64,000 nucleotides of DNA, taken from contig JAPTJF010000351.1 in assembly GCA_029339195.1 (NCBI GenBank), positions 1 to 64,000 of the forward strand. Reading direction: 5' to 3'. Source of the DNA: Micractinium sp. NFX-FRZ (taxonomy: Eukaryota; Chlorophyta; Trebouxiophyceae; Chlorellales; Chlorellaceae). Shown piece by piece: positions 1 to 11,217 of this stretch. The first letter of the stretch is position 1; every line of letters starts with the position of its first letter. The notes below the pieces were generated by a model that had not been told where the DNA came from, did not search any database, and worked only from the letters and a program-made list of their open reading frames with translations. The position numbers and the translations under genes were made by a program.

Positions 1-1283
1 GCAAGGTGGGGAATTTGAAAACCCGGGCTTACAATGTAGGGAACTAATGCGGGAGAACCAGTCGGATCTACTGGTGCCCCCGCCTGCAGCCCACGGACCC
101 GTGGGCAACCTGCCAGTCACTGGGGGGGCGGGGCCGCACATGACAGGGTGGAGGACACACGATATACATGGACGGAGTGGTATGTAAAGTAGGATGGAGT
201 GGAGGACAATTGGGAGGTTCAGGTCTGGAGGTAGCATCGGACGCTCTAAGTGGGCAGACAGGGACCCAATCTAGGGGGTACGGGACCGAGACGGTGGGGT
301 GGAGTGACGGGGAAAGAATGGACGTGTCGATGCAATGCCAAGCAGCCAATCCAGTCAAATAGAGAGCACACACGGCAAGGAGGTGCTGCGCACGCACCTT
401 GCGCAACGCAACAAGAGAAACGGTACAAAGCGCACGCGCACGGGGGGCGCCGCGGCGCTGCTGCAATTGGAGCTCGCTTGGCAGAGGACAGACAGGTAGG
501 AGAAGTGACTGATTCAGTCGTGGGCTACCGGGTGGCAAGTCAGGTGGCGCACAGCAGACAATACAGAAGTGCTAGAGCGTGGCGGTTCAGACGGTTGGGG
601 GGGCGGGCCAACAAGTGCGGGTTGTCAATCTGTCGGTGAGTCGGTCAAAGCAGCAGCGTGGGGAAACAGAGACGTGGCATGGGAGTGTGGGGTGAATGCT
701 AGTGTGGCGACAATGAGCCGGCTAAAGGTACAGGTACAGGGAGCGGGGGCAGGTGAGGTAGATTGCGCAAGGAGGCAGTGCACAAGGTGGAAGCGAGATA
801 CAGGGCACAGGTAAGCACAGAGGCGGGGTGCGGCAGTGGTGGAGGTGGGGCAGGTAAGGGAGGGGTGCCACACGGTTCGGTGCAAGCCAGAAACAAGCTA
901 GTACGGCGGTCAATTTCGGAGAGCAAGGGGTGTCAGACAGTGGTGTAGAGGCTGGGAGCAATTAACGTTACGTAAGGACTCAAGAAATGGGGAATTCGGC
1001 AGGTGGCGGCAAGCAGGGGGACCGCAACATCTGCCCCCTCCCAGGGTGCAGGTGTGGCGCAGCCATACACAGCAGCACGGCATGAAGTGCGGTCCGAAGC
1101 AGACCAGGGCCATCTAATTGCCTGATGGAAGTGCATGGACTGAGCAGCACTGCGGCGCGGGGCGGTGGGCTTGGGCAGGCCTCCTGGGCTGCAGCTGCTC
1201 CTCAGCCGCCTCATAAGTCAGCATGCGCCGGCGCTCAGCCTGTGCTGGTAGCAGCAGCAGCACTGGCGCTGTGTGTGCGACAG
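1..1283. other. No supported gene (left edge)
   Basis: I see no convincing gene here. The open frames are short, overlap on both strands, and lack recognisable domains, as expected for very G+C-rich DNA. The stretch lies downstream of the minus-strand gene that stops at 1284, so its 3' UTR probably enters here. A TTACA at 29-33 would read TGTAA on the minus strand, but at over 1.2 kb from the stop it is too far to be assigned. Confidence 0.5.
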
Positions 1284-2592
1284 CTAGCTGGCAGAGGTGC
1301 TGCGCTCCTCCTCCATTGCGCACTGGACCTGCGGGCAGGCAAGGTGCGGGGGCGGGGTGCGCCAGGGAGTGGCAGCCTGGGCAGGGGGCGGGGAGGGCTA
1401 GCCGGAGTTGCTGACGCCGCTGTCGGCCACTGAACACCGCGGCATGATGGTGCCCTGCAGGCTGCCTGCACTGCGCCTCCTCGTGTGGCCGCCCGATTGC
1501 CACCCTTGAGCAGCCCACCCACCCGCCCAGCACGCCAGGCAGCTGACCTGTCCTGCCTCTGCCTGGCCCGCCAAGTGCTCCCGCTGCTGTCAGGTGCCCA
1601 CCCTGCTGCGCACCCCGGACCCCCAGCGCCCCGCTCCCACTCACCCCCACCTCCCCCCACCCACCTGGCAGTCCGGCATCACCACAAGCAGGGACACAAC
1701 CCTGACCTCGGGCTCCGGGGCTGCCTGCTGCTTGCCTGGTGCCAACTCTGCACGAGGTGGTGGTGTGTGCATGGATGGTCAATGACAGCAGGGCTCGGGC
1801 ATGACTTGGTACGTGTGGGTGTGCGAGCGGGTTGGAGCAAGGTTAGTACGGTACTGTCCTTGCCGGCAGTACCATGCTTAACATCCAGCTCCAGAAGTGG
1901 GAAGCTGGAGGGCTGCACACCCCGGCTGGGCCACAGAGCACCGGCGGCGGCAGCAGCAGCAGGGCAGCGGCAGGTTGTGAGAGTGGTCAACGCTTGCCTG
2001 GCCCGCGGCGCCAGGGCAGCCGGGCACCGAGGCGCTGCTGCGCCAGCCCGGCCAACAGCAGCACCACCAGCGCTGCCAGCAGCGCTCCCAGCACGATGAA
2101 AGCAGTCCGGCTGGCATCCTCTGATGCGCAGCCGGAGAGCAGGCAGCCGACATCAGCAGGGGCTGCCGGTGACGCCGAGCCTGGCAACTCGGGCAGCGGG
2201 CCCGCTCCCGTGATGGTTTCGCCTGCGGGGTGGCGGGCCAGCGGGTGCGGGGTGCAAAAATGGGTGGGCGGGGGGGACTGACAAGCCACTGTGTGCTGCG
2301 CCCAGTTCGAGGCCGTGGAGCTGCGTGCGCATGCAACCCTGGATGCGGCAGCCTGCCTGGCACGAGCATGCCGAGCGGGGGCGCCAGCGCCGGCGGCATG
2401 ATTAACCGGGTGGCACCTGGCCTGGCTGCCACCCGACCCCCGCCCCTCCCCAGGCTCCAAACCCAACTCTGCACCCCCGCAAGCACTGTTGAGGGTCTCA
2501 CCCAGTGCCTGTAGCAACGCCCGGCGCGCGTCTACCACCCCGCCCTTCGAAGCTGGGACGACCGAGTTCAGGTGCAGCCTTCGAGCCACCAT
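1284..2592 (-). CDS. Small single-pass membrane protein, family copy A
   Basis: Four-exon model on the minus strand: 2592-2502, 2222-1998, 1747-1665, 1328-1284, giving 147 residues. All codon phases agree. Exon 1 ends with the motif ARRALLQALG. Exon 2 holds one hydrophobic membrane segment (ALLAALVVLLLAGL) followed by basic residues. Exon 3 ends in LLVVMPDCQ and the last exon begins VQCAMEEE. The second intron uses a GC donor (GCAAGC at 1997-1992); reading through it instead gives an immediate stop after GPGKR. Copies B (4262-6059) and C (7669-9066) share the phase-1/membrane exon/phase-1 layout, and B also shares the MPDCQ-VQCA join. Function is not recognised; a type I or type III membrane topology is inferred. 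The start ATG at 2592 is the first in frame. Confidence 0.6.
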
Positions 2593-4261
2593 GCGCGCAG
2601 AAAGTGATCAAACGTCGATTCCAGCTAAGAAGCTTGCCGAGAAGGAAGCGGCCAGAGTGGGACGGAACGAGGAACGGGCTTGCCAGGGCTGGCGCGCGGG
2701 GGCGTGTGGCCAGGCCGCGAAACCCGTCCAACGGTATGGGGGCGCGAGAGCGGCCAACAAGCACGCACAGGCTGCCCATAGTTCACTGCCCTCCGCCACG
2801 TCACCTGCAGTATCCCCTGGCAGGGCCTGCATCAACCCCGCGTCCCGCAACAGCGCCTCCCCACCATCCAAGCTCGTGCTGAGAGGCCCATCCAACCCTC
2901 AGCGAATCCTCAAACACAATCTGCACCGAATTAGATTGGCACCCAGGTGAGGGCACATAACACCACATGGCTGTGAAGCATTGGTGGCCGCCCACACCGG
3001 CACCGGCGGAAGAGCCGCCATGGACCCTGTGCGTTGGCGCCAAGTTTAAAAGTGAAGAGGAGCAACACCCTAAACGCGTAACCTGCTACATGAGTTTGCT
3101 TATTCCGAGAGCAGTGCGACAGGTTGATGGGGATGGGGGATGAGGGAGGGGAAGGAATGTGTCCAAAATTGAAAGGGGAATAGCTGGGGTGGGGCGGTGG
3201 GGAGGGCTTTCTGTAGGCACAGAAGCCATCGTGAGTGATGGCGTCAAGGCATGGTATCACAGCAAGCTTAGATAGCGCTCAACCGGCAGGTGTTATAATA
3301 TGGAGCAGAGGGAGGAGAAGAGCGGGCATGTGTCAGTCAGCATGGCGGTCACGGGTCAGCGGATGACAGGGGGGCATGTAATGGAGGGCCGGAGGGGTAG
3401 AATCATCCGCGACTTTCCCTCAAGTGGGATGGTGTCAAAGGACGCCGATTGGTTCTGCGGAGGCATGCGAGCGGCAGGGGTGAGCTTGTGAGCGGGCCAG
3501 GCAGAGGCGCGGCGCGGTGTAGCAAAGGCGGGGGGCGGGCACACGGCCCCCTGGGACAGATGACAGACTTGAGCTGTCGAGCTGGGAAATGAATTCTCAG
3601 GAGCGAAAGTGCGACGCATCCACTTGCTGCGGCGCGCCAGGCTGGCACAAGTCGTGTCACCGCCCCGGGCCGCCCTTATAGCCAGCGCCAGAGGTGTTGC
3701 TGCCCGCAGCCGGCGCAGGGGGCCGCAGCTATACTCCACCCCGCATTGAAGCTGCATGGGAGGAAGCAGGCAGGCGGGCAGGTGGGTGCTGTGTTGCGGA
3801 CACTGCTCCCCGAGTCTGGCCTGTGTTTGTAAGCGATTAGTCTGTAGCCCATCACAGGGTCCAGTTTTACATGTTGAAATTTGATAAAGAATATGACAAC
3901 TAACTCTCATAATGTCTCATGCACTCCAGTGCCCCAACAAGTCGGTCAAAATCAAGTCAAATCACTCCCCGGATTGCTCACATCTGACGCTCAAATGCCC
4001 GCCGCTTGGTCTGGCCAGGCCGCCCGCCCCGCCAGCAACACCGGCACTGTCTGCAGCCCTGCTGCGCCCGCTGTGCCCGCGGCATACGAGGCCCCAAGCT
4101 GCTGCTCAGCAACTGCTGCTGTCCACACTGGTACTTGCACAACGAACCCTGCGGGGAGGAGCGTGGCGGGGGCACCGCGTTGGGGTGGCGTGAGCACAGG
4201 CGGCTCGGCCCCAACAGGCGCCAACAGCTGAGCACCCACCGGCATCTCCATGCAAGCAGGC
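2593..4261. other. Spacer between copies A and B
   Basis: This holds the upstream region of copy A and the downstream region of copy B. Open frames here (for example a minus-strand frame ending at 3991) have no recognisable domain, and I do not call them genes. The minus frame 3991-4374 is proline- and valine-rich and could be an alternative last exon of copy B, but the phase-consistent splice of B ends at 4262 instead. Confidence 0.45.
3867..3871 (-). promoter_or_regulatory. Possible TGTAA polyadenylation signal of copy B
   Basis: The plus strand reads TTACA, that is TGTAA on the minus strand, about 390 bases after the stop of the gene at 4262. TGTAA is the usual green-algal polyadenylation signal. 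A five-base match is weak evidence by itself. Confidence 0.35.
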
Positions 4262-6059
4262 CTACAGTGCACCTGAGCTGCTGTCTCCTTGTGCAACCCC
4301 TGCGTTTGCAGTGCAGCCGCCCTGGCCTTGCCGGCAGCACAGGAAAGCTGACGCCTTGCCCTTGCCAGCAGCACAGGAAAGCCGCTGCTTCAACCTGCAT
4401 GACCGCTCACCTGCCGCGCCATGCTCCTGCTGCTGCCCGTCATCGTCTGCCACAGAGAAAGCGTGCAGCCATTGCTCTGCGGATGGCCGGCGTGCGCGCT
4501 TTGCCTTCTCTTGCTTCTGCGGTGCCTCCTCAGCTCCCTCCCGCAGCGCGCATTGCACCTGAAACGAAGGGTGGGCGGGCGGGGCGGCGTGCATAGGTTG
4601 GATTGGATAGTTCGCGGAGTAAAGTAAATAATCGGAAATTTGGAATGCAGCGAAGAGAGTCTGGGCGTGCATGTGCGGGGACCGTGGGCAGCAGCAGGAG
4701 GCCCGTGCCCGAGGCGCACAGCAGCCTGTGCAGCGGCCCCGCACAGGCACACTGTTCACCTGCCGACGAGCTTCTGAGGCCGGCCGCCCTGCCGTCTGCC
4801 CAGATCTGCGCACCCTCTGAAGGCAGCACTGCTCTCCGCCACTTGTCCCGACCCAGTGCAAGCACTCTCCCTTGGCTCTGCGGCCGGGTACTTGCCTCCT
4901 ACCCCCCTGCAAAGAGGTCCCTGCCCACGTTCCCAGTCCGGCCCACCCCACCTGGCAATCCGGCATCACGACAACCACTGGCGGAGGCTTGGCTGCCAGC
5001 GCTGCCGTAGCCGCTGCCGCCGCCGCTGCTGCCGCCGCCGCTGCCCGCCGCCGAGCTTCCCGGGCGGGGTCGGCCGCTGCAGCAGGTGTGGGCAGGGTGC
5101 CCGGCAGGCACGGAAGAGGTGTGAGTGAGAGGGAGAAGCACTGTCAGTCGGGGGTGGTAGGAACAGCTTGCAACAAGCTGACCCACTGCATCAACGTGCC
5201 TCACCACGCCTGCCTGCTGACCTGCGCGTGCCAGCACCCGACAACCTGCACCCGCCAGGCTCTTCTCCCAGGTCCCCCACCCACTAAACCCTTAAAACCA
5301 ACTTCCCGTGCGCCAGCTCTCCAGCAGCTCCCCTCCACCAGATTCCCACCGCCACGTTGCGTGCGCCAGGTCAGCGGCCGCGCCAGCTCAGCAGCATCTC
5401 CCACGGCCCAGCTCTCCCCCACCTGCTCCCTCCCTCCCCAGCTCCCAGCCCCCAGCTCCCAAGTACCCCGCCCACCTGGCGTGCGCCAGCTCAGCGGCAG
5501 CAGCACCTCGCAGCAGCACGAGCAGAAGCGGGATTTGCGCATCAGGAAGGCAAAGAGTGCGATGGCCAAAAGGATTGAGGTGACCCCCAAAGAGAGGACG
5601 ATTGTGTCCCGTACACTCTCCGACCCATCGCTGGTGCGCCCAGCGGTCACAGTTGCTGCCACCGCAGCTTCCTTGCCGGGCCCGGAATCCAGGCCGCTCG
5701 ATGACGTCAAATCTGAGGCAAGGTTGGTCACGTCTGCAGGCAGGCAGGTGGCAAGCGCAGCCATGTGGGGATAAGAGGGGACATTGGTGGCACAGTGGAG
5801 GATGGTGCATAAGGCTGAGCAGGCGGGTGAATGCCTAGCGCTGCCGGGCGCTGCTGTGCTGCGACACCAACCCCTTGCATAAAACTGCCGCCGACGACGC
5901 TCAGAGGGCGCCGCTCGCCTCCACACCACCCCTGCACTTCCGGTGCGGCACCCGGCCTTCTCGCCCCTCCCATTACACCGCGACACCTCATAACGTACCG
6001 TGCGCTTGCAAAAGCAGCCGAAGGGCGACGCGCGGCATGACTGACCAGCTGCCACTCAT
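4262..6059 (-). CDS. Small single-pass membrane protein, family copy B
   Basis: Five-exon model: 6059-5999, 5733-5476, 5076-4952, 4558-4411, 4299-4262, giving 209 residues, all phases consistent. Exon 1 encodes a short N-terminus ending in ALRLLLQAHG, matching copy A. Exon 2 has one hydrophobic segment (SLGVTSILLAIALFAFL) followed by basic and cysteine-rich residues (MRKSRFCSCCC). Exon 3 is alanine-rich and ends PPPVVVVMPDCQ; exon 4 starts VQCALREG and is charged. The MPDCQ-VQCA join is the same as in copy A. The intron after the membrane exon contains decayed copies of that exon's own tail (5306-5393). Function is unknown. An in-frame ATG further upstream (6320) would lengthen the N-terminus; I chose 6059 because it gives a first exon like that of copy A. 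Confidence 0.6.
5306..5393 (-). repeat. Decayed copies of the membrane-exon tail inside its downstream intron
   Basis: The 3' end of the exon at 5476-5733 (plus strand about 5476-5506, with the core GTGCGCCAGCTCAGCGGC) recurs twice in the following intron, near 5352-5393 and 5306-5330, as diverged copies. The copies keep the CTGGCGCACG core of the minus-strand exon end but not a clean donor. Confidence 0.6.
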
Positions 6060-7668
6060 AACCCTTTGGTCACAGCCGAATCTTTGCTCCCCGCTGCTTG
6101 CAAACTTTCGTGAAAGGCCTAAGGAACTATCGCGCGCCGACACCCGGAACAATAAGCGCCGGCCTGGCCGGCCTGTGTTTGGAATCGCAAGAGCGACTTC
6201 TGCAGACCCTGTGCCTTGACTGTTGGACGCGAAGCTGAGTCGGGTTTGATCTCCCGCCGCGCAAAAGTCCGCCGACGCTGGGTGATCGCTAGCCACCGGG
6301 CCGGCTGCCATGTGTCGCATGACGTCGCCGCCGCCAGCCGTTACACAACCAGCTTCCGCTAGGATGCAGAGAATTTACATTAGGGAATCCTGCGCTAAGT
6401 GGGATGCACAGTAAACGCACCTAGGCCAGCGTAGCACACACACAACAGTGATGTGCAGACAAGAAGGGGCCGAGGGTGGTGGGCCGGGAGGCGCCTGGCG
6501 GGTGCCAGGCGCCGCACACATGGGCAACAGCGGCAGCAGATAGGGGGGGGATGGATACACCTGAATGGAATGAAATGGCCTGGAAGGGTACCTGCTGACC
6601 TCTTCGAATCGTCAATCAAGGGAAAAGGCGCTCAACTCAAGCACGCAAGTGGGCTGGGCAGCCAAGGAATCAAACATGAGGTGAGGTAGGGGCAGAGGGG
6701 AGGGCGGTGAGAGCCCACTGGGCGGAATGCACACGGGAAGAAAGGGCACGGAGAAAGGGCAGGGCGGAACAGAGCAAGAAAAGGAGTGAGGGATGGGACA
6801 GGCGCGGGGCGTCAGCTGCAGCGTGATGACTTCCGTGCTGCGATCAGAAAAGCGGCGCATAGGCCACGGGCAGACACGGAGGAAGGGAAGAAGTGCCGGA
6901 GAGGGGGAGAGGGAGAGACAGACAGCTGCACAGGGAAAGAAGGCAGGGCGGGGATAGGGGCCAGAGGCAGTACAAGTGGGCGGCAAAGACGGGCGGGAGG
7001 TATGGCTGGATGGTGGGATTGGGGTACAGCCCAGCGGGCAAAGCAGGGAGGCTTGGTGCGGGCAGGCGGGCGCAGGCAGAGTACAGGGCAGTGCGCCTGG
7101 GTTGGAAAAGAGGGCAGGGGACCGAGGTGGCAAATGGCAGTGAGCAGTGCAGCGCGCGGGGGCAGAGCAGCAGAGCAGGGCGGGGCGTGGCGATGGTACG
7201 GGCAGGAGAAAAAGGGTGGGGGAAGAGTGGTGCGCATTAGCAGGAGGCTGAAAGGGCATTGCAGGGGAGGCAGGGCTTGGGTAGGGAGACGGGATGTGTG
7301 CGGCAAAGGTGCGGTGGGCAGAGTGAGGGCCAGCTTTTGCTGCCGTGCACCGGGGCGGCGCGCAAGGCGCTAGCAGCGTGCGGCGGCCGCGTTGCCGCTG
7401 GCCGCAGGCAGAGCGCACTGCAGCGCTGCCGCCTGTGTGCTCAGGGGCAGCTCTGCTGCGTGCGCCACCGCCGGCAGCTCCACCGGCTGCTGCTGCTGCT
7501 GTGGAGCCAGCTCCTGCGCTAGAGGCCGCTCCCGGGTCACAGGCACAGCGTCAGGCGAGAGCACCTCGATTGAGATGAGGGGCGGGCGGCCTGCGGCAGG
7601 GGGGACCGGATAGGGGCAGCAGGCAAGCATGCAGTGAGACCCCTGGCGGCTCGGCAAACGATGCAACG
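6060..7668. other. Spacer upstream of copy B and downstream of copy C
   Basis: No gene is called. The region 6680-7330 is purine-rich on the plus strand and gives long but featureless open frames on both strands. A minus-strand frame 7370-7675 reads well (it includes ISIEVLSPDAVPV and a glutamine run) and is preceded by a good acceptor at about 7590. It could be a further exon of copy C, but I found no donor in copy C with the matching phase. Confidence 0.4.
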
Positions 7669-9066
7669 CTAGCACTTGGGTTTTGGGGGGTTGTTGTGAA
7701 CCCTGGGTTTCAAGAAGTCAAACCAACAGTTGCGCTGGGGATGCATGCAGAGCCAGCTGTGCAGCATGTGGTCCACCACAGCAGTGCACGAGGGCGGCAC
7801 AGCGTGCAGGGCGCGGCGCTCACGTCGGCTGCTGAACGCCAGCGAAGCAGGCGGCGGCGCCGTTCCAGCCGCAGCGGACGCAGCTGCTGCTGCCGCCTCC
7901 GCTACGGGTGCTGCCCCGCTGGCAGGGCTTGCGGCGGGCTGCTGCCCCTGCTTCCCATCCTCTCCGTCTTCGAAAGATGCGCTGCTGCTAGAGGACGATG
8001 CGCCTGCGGGACTGCCGCAGGGTGTGTGCTGCAGCTCCCAGCCAAACGACATCCCCTTGCTGCCGTCTGGGCCCAGGATGATCACCGGCAGCTTGGGCAG
8101 GTAGGGAGGGCAGTCAGAGTCTGCAGGCAGGGAAGGAAAGTGAGGCGGCGGGGGGCGACGGGTGGAGAGGGAGGGCAAGGATCAGATCAGAAGAAAACAG
8201 GCGATGGTTGCTACGCCGCTGCTGCTGCTGCTGATGATGATGATGATGTTTGGAGCAGGGTTTTGTGCAGCAGCATTGCGCAACAGATGACAGCATGCAC
8301 AGCAGCTGCATGCGAGGCAAGGGCAGGGGCAGCGTAGCTGCGAGGGGCGCAGGCGACCCATTTCGGCACGGTCGGTTTGTGAGCATGGCGCGGCGCCAGC
8401 GCACGCTGTGCCACCACAGCAGCCAGGCGAGCCGCTTTCATTTGACAGGGCACTCTTGGCAATAGGGCACAATCGACTCGGCAGCGCACCTAGGCTGCAC
8501 CGTCCGCCCTGCTCCTCGTCCGCCGCCGCCGCCGTCCGGGCCGCCGGCTGGCTGTGCCGGCGGTTGACCAGGTAGAACAGCAGCGCAACAACTGCCAACG
8601 TCATTACGGCCAGCATGATGCCTGCGGGGGGATGGCAAGCGTGGTGTGTGCAGGGGGAGGGTTACCGGTACTGGCGTCTGGCAGGGGAGCCACGCACAAT
8701 CAGAGGCAGCATGATGACTGCTGGAGAGCGGTAGGGGGTGCACCCACAGAGGGGGAGGGGAGGGGCATAACGGCCTCGCCTGGTATCACAGCAGCAGGGC
8801 AGGGGGCCCAAGTGCCGATCGCACCGTTGTGGGTCTCACACGGCACCAGCGCAGGGCAGAGGCGCACAGGCGTGGCGGGCACGTCCGAGCAGGGCAGGGG
8901 CGGGCAGCCAGGGGGGCCAAGAATGCTCACCAAAAGGGATGATGAGCCTCATGTTGTCCTTGCTGCCATGGGGCGGGGCGAAAGGGGCCTGCACAGGTGG
9001 CGCCAGGTCGCCCCCTTCGCGGGCTGCCTGCCCCAGAGGGCACAACACGCTCCCTCCAATGCACAT
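7669..9066 (-). CDS. Small single-pass membrane protein, family copy C
   Basis: Three-exon model: 9066-8931, 8621-8490, 8120-7669, about 239 residues. Exon 1 is cysteine- and proline-containing and ends in MRLIIPF. Exon 2 holds the membrane segment (LAVMTLAVVALLFYLV) followed by NRRHS, with phase-1 introns on both sides exactly as in copies A and B. Exon 3 begins acidic and has LPKLPVIILGPDG, apparently the counterpart of the VVVMPDCQ motif, then serine- and alanine-rich sequence. The stop at 7669 is the simplest end; another exon near 7370-7590 is possible. The start is uncertain: an acceptor-like TTAGCAG lies just upstream of the first ATG, so a further 5' exon may exist. Function is unknown. 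Confidence 0.5.
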
Positions 9067-9852
9067 GATGACTCCGGGCTGCTAAGCTGTGTGCTGGCAG
9101 CTGCGGCGTGCCAGCAGGGCTCAAGGTCACGGGGACGGAGCTGCTTCCTGGCAGCAGATCAATTGCAGAGAGGACGAGCTGCCCAGTACTCTGGTGATCA
9201 GCCTGGGGCGCCGGCCGGCGTGGGTGTCGCTGCTCCGCTGGCGGCAGCGACGGCGGCGGGAGCACTGGCCTGCCTTGAGGAGGCTGCCTTCTTGAGAGTG
9301 GATTGAGATCGTTCGCCGGGCTACATGCAAGGAACGGGAGGGCGCTGGCTAACTCAAGGGAGGGCTGCTGCATGGCAGTCGCGCCCCCCGCGATTCTGGG
9401 CAAAAGCTTCCACATGCGAGGACGGGGCCTCTCAATCAACTACAAGCTTCACCTTGATGGTCAAGAGCTGTGGTAGGCCGGACAGGACGTGAGTAGGCGC
9501 CTAGGAAGCTTGACCTGCAAGGGCTTTTTGCGTGGCGCTCGCTGCCAGTGGTGCCTTCAAAAGGTTGTAGAAAGACCACAAATGCCTTCTAGCAGCAGAA
9601 GTGCACTTGCAAGCTGCGATGGCGTGAGCCACACAAGGGCGCCCTTTGGCAGCCGCTGCTGAGCCCTGCATAGCACGGAGGGCGCAAGGTTCAAGAGCGT
9701 GCAAAACAGTCACTGGCGGCTGCACAGCTGTACGATCAATATTTCCAGTGTGATACAGCTTGCTAATTCGACCACTGACGTGCACGACAACAACCTTCAA
9801 GAGCTTGGGGAGCGGATAGGCACTCTTTGCCTAAATTAGAAGCTCCTGAAGC
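9067..9852. other. Divergent promoter region between copy C and the small gene at 9853
   Basis: Copy C is transcribed to the left and the next gene to the right, so this stretch probably holds both promoters. I see no clear TATA element. A minus-strand frame at 9501-9800 has no recognisable features and is not called. Confidence 0.4.
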
Positions 9853-10804
9853 ATGTCAGAAACAAGCGGCAGCGGCCCCAGCAGCAGCGGAGCGCCAGTG
9901 GACCCGGCCAAAATGCCACGGCCGCACCGATGCAACGCGCGGGTCGAGGACTTTGTGCAGGCAAGCGGGAGGGCTGTAGGTTGGTCCTGAGACCAGCGCT
10001 ATGCCGCGCACTTGCAGGTTTGGCAGGCAGGCGGCGGCGGCAGGCAGGCGGCGGCGGCGGCGGCAGGCAGGCAGCGGCTGCAGGGAGCCACGCTTGCTGC
10101 TCTCTGGTGCTGCCTGCATCGGCAGCATTGTTAAACTTGCAGTCGGCTACAATTCACCTGCCTGTTCGGAATGAAACATGCACCTGCTGTGCTGCCCCTC
10201 ACGCGCCGCCTCTGCCAGCGCCCTCGTGCGCCCTCTACCATCGTGCCGCCTCCGACCTGCCCTGCCCTCATTCATTACGCCTATAACTACACCCCTTCTG
10301 CAGTCCCTTGTGACTTGGGAGTGGTCGGGGAAGATCCAGCCCGCCTGGCGCCTCATGCGGCAGTGCTTCAAGTCGGAGCCGGGGTGCGCTTTGTTTGCTT
10401 AGGCGGCATGGGCAGAGGTTGCATGGGGTGTGGAGGGGCAGCCGGCAGGCAGGCTGTCAGGCTTGCTGCCGTGCTCACTGTTGGAATGGGTGCCGCTGCC
10501 GACAACCGTGCGGGCTGCTGGGCGCGCTGCGCCGGCTTGCATGTGGGCGAGCTTGCTGTCATCCAGGGGGCAGCAACAAGAGTACCGCCCAAATGCCCGC
10601 CGCTGCTCATTTCCTGAGGGCACACCTGTGCCGGCCGCGACCCCGTGCTGACCCTCCCACCCTCCCCACCCAACCTGCCTGCCTGCCCATCTGGTCACCC
10701 TTTGCAGGCAGGAGCCCACGGAGGCATATTTGGTGATCAAAGACCCCCAGGCGTACCTGGACCCAAAGCGCATGTACCAGCCGCGGCCGGGCATGAGCCG
10801 GTGA
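9853..10804 (+). CDS. Unknown 94-residue protein, three exons
   Basis: Model: 9853-9960, 10304-10383, 10708-10804, all joins in phase, 94 residues. The N-terminus is MSETSGSGPSSSGAP, followed by a basic stretch with HRCNARVEDFVQ. The middle exon is tryptophan-rich (TWEWSGK, QPAWRLM) with a second cysteine, and the C-terminus is YLDPKRMYQPRPGMSR. The first intron uses a GC donor (GCAAGC at 9961). The composition is unlike the surrounding G+C-driven noise, and the three exons read smoothly, so I take it as real. No signal peptide or membrane segment is visible. The arrangement of two cysteines and aromatic residues might suit a small mitochondrial or complex-associated protein, but that is only a guess. 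Fragments resembling the last exon recur downstream (10902-10990). Confidence 0.55.
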
Positions 10805-10990
10805 CGACCGGCGGGGCAGCTGTCGGGGCACGCTGCACCTGGTCTAGCCAGCTGCTGTCTGGCACAGACAGGCGAGAACCTACACGCATTGGCTGGAGCC
10901 AGGCATGAGCCGGCGACGATGTCCGGCGGTCTGGCAGTGGCAGCGGAGCAGGGCCCCCGGCCATGTACCAGCCACGATCAGGCATCTTCA
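10769..10990 (+). repeat. Copies of the last-exon end in the 3' UTR
   Basis: The coding end of the small gene (CATGTACCAGCC, then GCATGAGCCGG, 10769-10804) recurs downstream in two pieces: GCATGAGCCGG with its flank near 10904, and CATGTACCAGCC with its flank near 10962. The order of the two pieces is swapped relative to the original. Confidence 0.6.
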
Positions 10991-11212
10991 GTAACCCGCC
11001 GCACGTCCCAGCGATAGGGTATCAGCCTGGCGGCCAGCTGCCGGCGGGCGCGCCACGCCTCGCTGTATCGATGCCGAGGATGCCATGTGGTGTGTCTTAT
11101 GCACCGGCTCCTTGCCGTCCATGCCCGCTTCTGCAGCCGTGCAGCGTGCGCCTGCGTCTGTGCATGTTACAACGCTGGCTCAACCTGCGCTCCGCCTTCT
11201 CCTCGATGGTTT

Positions 11213-11217
11213 TGTAA
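11213..11217 (+). promoter_or_regulatory. Possible TGTAA polyadenylation signal
   Basis: TGTAA lies about 410 bases after the stop of the small gene at 9853-10804, in a locally T-rich stretch, and no other gene starts before 11817. Confidence 0.4.

Noticed and set aside
3991..4374. Proline/valine-rich minus frame as last exon of membrane-protein copy B
   Set aside because: It would need a phase-0 join, whereas exon 4 of copy B ends in phase 1. The phase-1 join leads to a stop at 4262.
6612..7418. 268-residue minus-strand frame and its long plus-strand counterpart
   Set aside because: Purine/pyrimidine strand bias removes stop codons from both strands; the translations are proline-, serine- or arginine-glycine-rich without any motif.
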